Positions 63,300 to 64,000 of a stretch of 64,000 nt of DNA are shown here, piece by piece. The first letter of the stretch is position 1. The number at the start of each line of letters is the position of its first letter. The notes beneath the pieces are model-generated. The model did not search any database. It had not been told where the DNA came from and saw nothing but the letters and a program-made list of their open reading frames with translations. The position numbers and the translations under genes were made by a program. Source of the DNA: Steinernema hermaphroditum (taxonomy: Eukaryota > Nematoda > Chromadorea > Rhabditida > Steinernematidae); NCBI GenBank assembly GCA_030435675.1, contig CM059624.1:5294769-5358768 (forward strand), read 5' to 3'.

Positions 63300-64000
63300 G
63301 TCGAGCGAATTAAATCTGTCGGACACGGGACGAACACACGTTCTCGCGCGGGCACTCCAGCAGCTCTGTGGCGGCGATCGCCTCACGCGGTCGAGAGGGG
63401 CGGAGGTCACTCGGCGGAGAAGCCGTTTCGAAGAAGCAAATAGAGGCCGCGCGACAAGAATCGTACAGCTGTTTGCACAAATGTTCGAGTCGAGTTACAA
63501 CAAGGGTTCGTACTGAACTCGGTGGCCAGAGGCTTCAATTTCAGCGCTGAAAATAGCACATTTGAGAGGGACAATGGGCACAATGCTCAAGTTTCAGGTT
63601 GCATCTAGGGGTCAGGGGGTCAGCTTGTTTTGGAATTTGGATTTTGAGTATTCGTGGGGGAGAAGCTCTTGAGAGGCCCGGTGTTGAGAGTAAATATTTT
63701 GAAGTTTTGGACAAAAAACAAAACAGAGATGAGCAATTAATTGGAACGAGAGGTAAACAATAGCCCTAGCGATGAGTGCATAGTGGTTTGCGTAGAAAAG
63801 TGGGTCTGACATTAAAAACTGAACGAAAAAACAGTTCTATTGCATTTTAAGCGCAGAATAATAACGGATTGTCAGCATCCCGAATTAGAATTCTGTTGGT
63901 ACTTGGTGCACGGACACTATTGGAGTCTAGGAGCTAATTCTCTTTAATTTTTTAAGCGTAGACAGCCTCTTAAATTTATGACTTTAGAAGAAAGAACGAA
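63300..64000. other. Upstream region of the ShK gene
   Basis: Likely promoter of the minus-strand ShK gene. No coding exon recognised; the right 500 bases are A/T-rich with no clear structure. Confidence 0.45.

Overview
This 64-kb window is nuclear DNA of a nematode, most likely a rhabditine. The evidence is many introns of 41-50 nt with GT(A/G)...TTTCAG borders, TTTCAG or TTTTAG acceptors just before start codons (the signature of spliced-leader trans-splicing), and clear orthologues of worm genes such as let-418, odr-3, hsp-6 and FMRFamide-receptor-like GPCRs. Two Kunitz genes and a triple-ShK gene fit the same lineage. The genus is not proven. The even base composition and the frequent TACCGTA heptamer make a diplogastrid such as Pristionchus a plausible guess only. 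Gene models were built by hand from reading frames and splice phase, and every internal junction given keeps the frame.

Layout. 1-3033 (-): Mi-2/CHD chromatin remodeller (LET-418/CHD-3 type), its 3' end cut by the window edge. 4224-5157 (+): unrecognised basic nematode protein. About 5.2-13.6 kb: gene-poor, with transposon-end and tRNA-promoter-like fragments. 13582-16165 (+): G-alpha subunit of ODR-3 type. 18207-23872 (-): three same-strand genes, namely two paralogous secreted proteins (Kunitz, Cys-rich module, reduced Kunitz) flanking a small basic Cys/His protein. 24230-25629 (+): membrane-anchored short-chain dehydrogenase, divergent from the upstream Kunitz gene. 26963-29181 (+): mitochondrial Hsp70 (hsp-6). 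29904-32861 (+): SCYL1-type pseudokinase. 32.9-37.8 kb: long non-coding stretch. 37807-39041 (+): two-Ig single-pass membrane protein. 39.0-57.5 kb: gene-poor, with a duplicated 3'UTR/MITE block, one weak secreted-protein candidate and a dead Tc1-type transposase. 57550-62407 (+): FMRFamide-receptor-like GPCR. 62478-63299 (-): secreted protein with three ShK domains, convergent with the GPCR and only about 70 bp away.

The genes do not form one pathway. Three (odr-3, the Ig protein and the GPCR) are probably neuronal, and the Kunitz and ShK proteins are secreted. hsp-6 is surrounded by four copies of TGATGCAA, the core of ATF4/ATFS-1-type stress elements. The main non-genic signals are that stress-element cluster, recurrent islands rich in GTCT/AGAC (including palindromic GTCTAGAC), the TACCGTA heptamer in several minimal-length introns, and a tandemly duplicated MITE block after the Ig gene.
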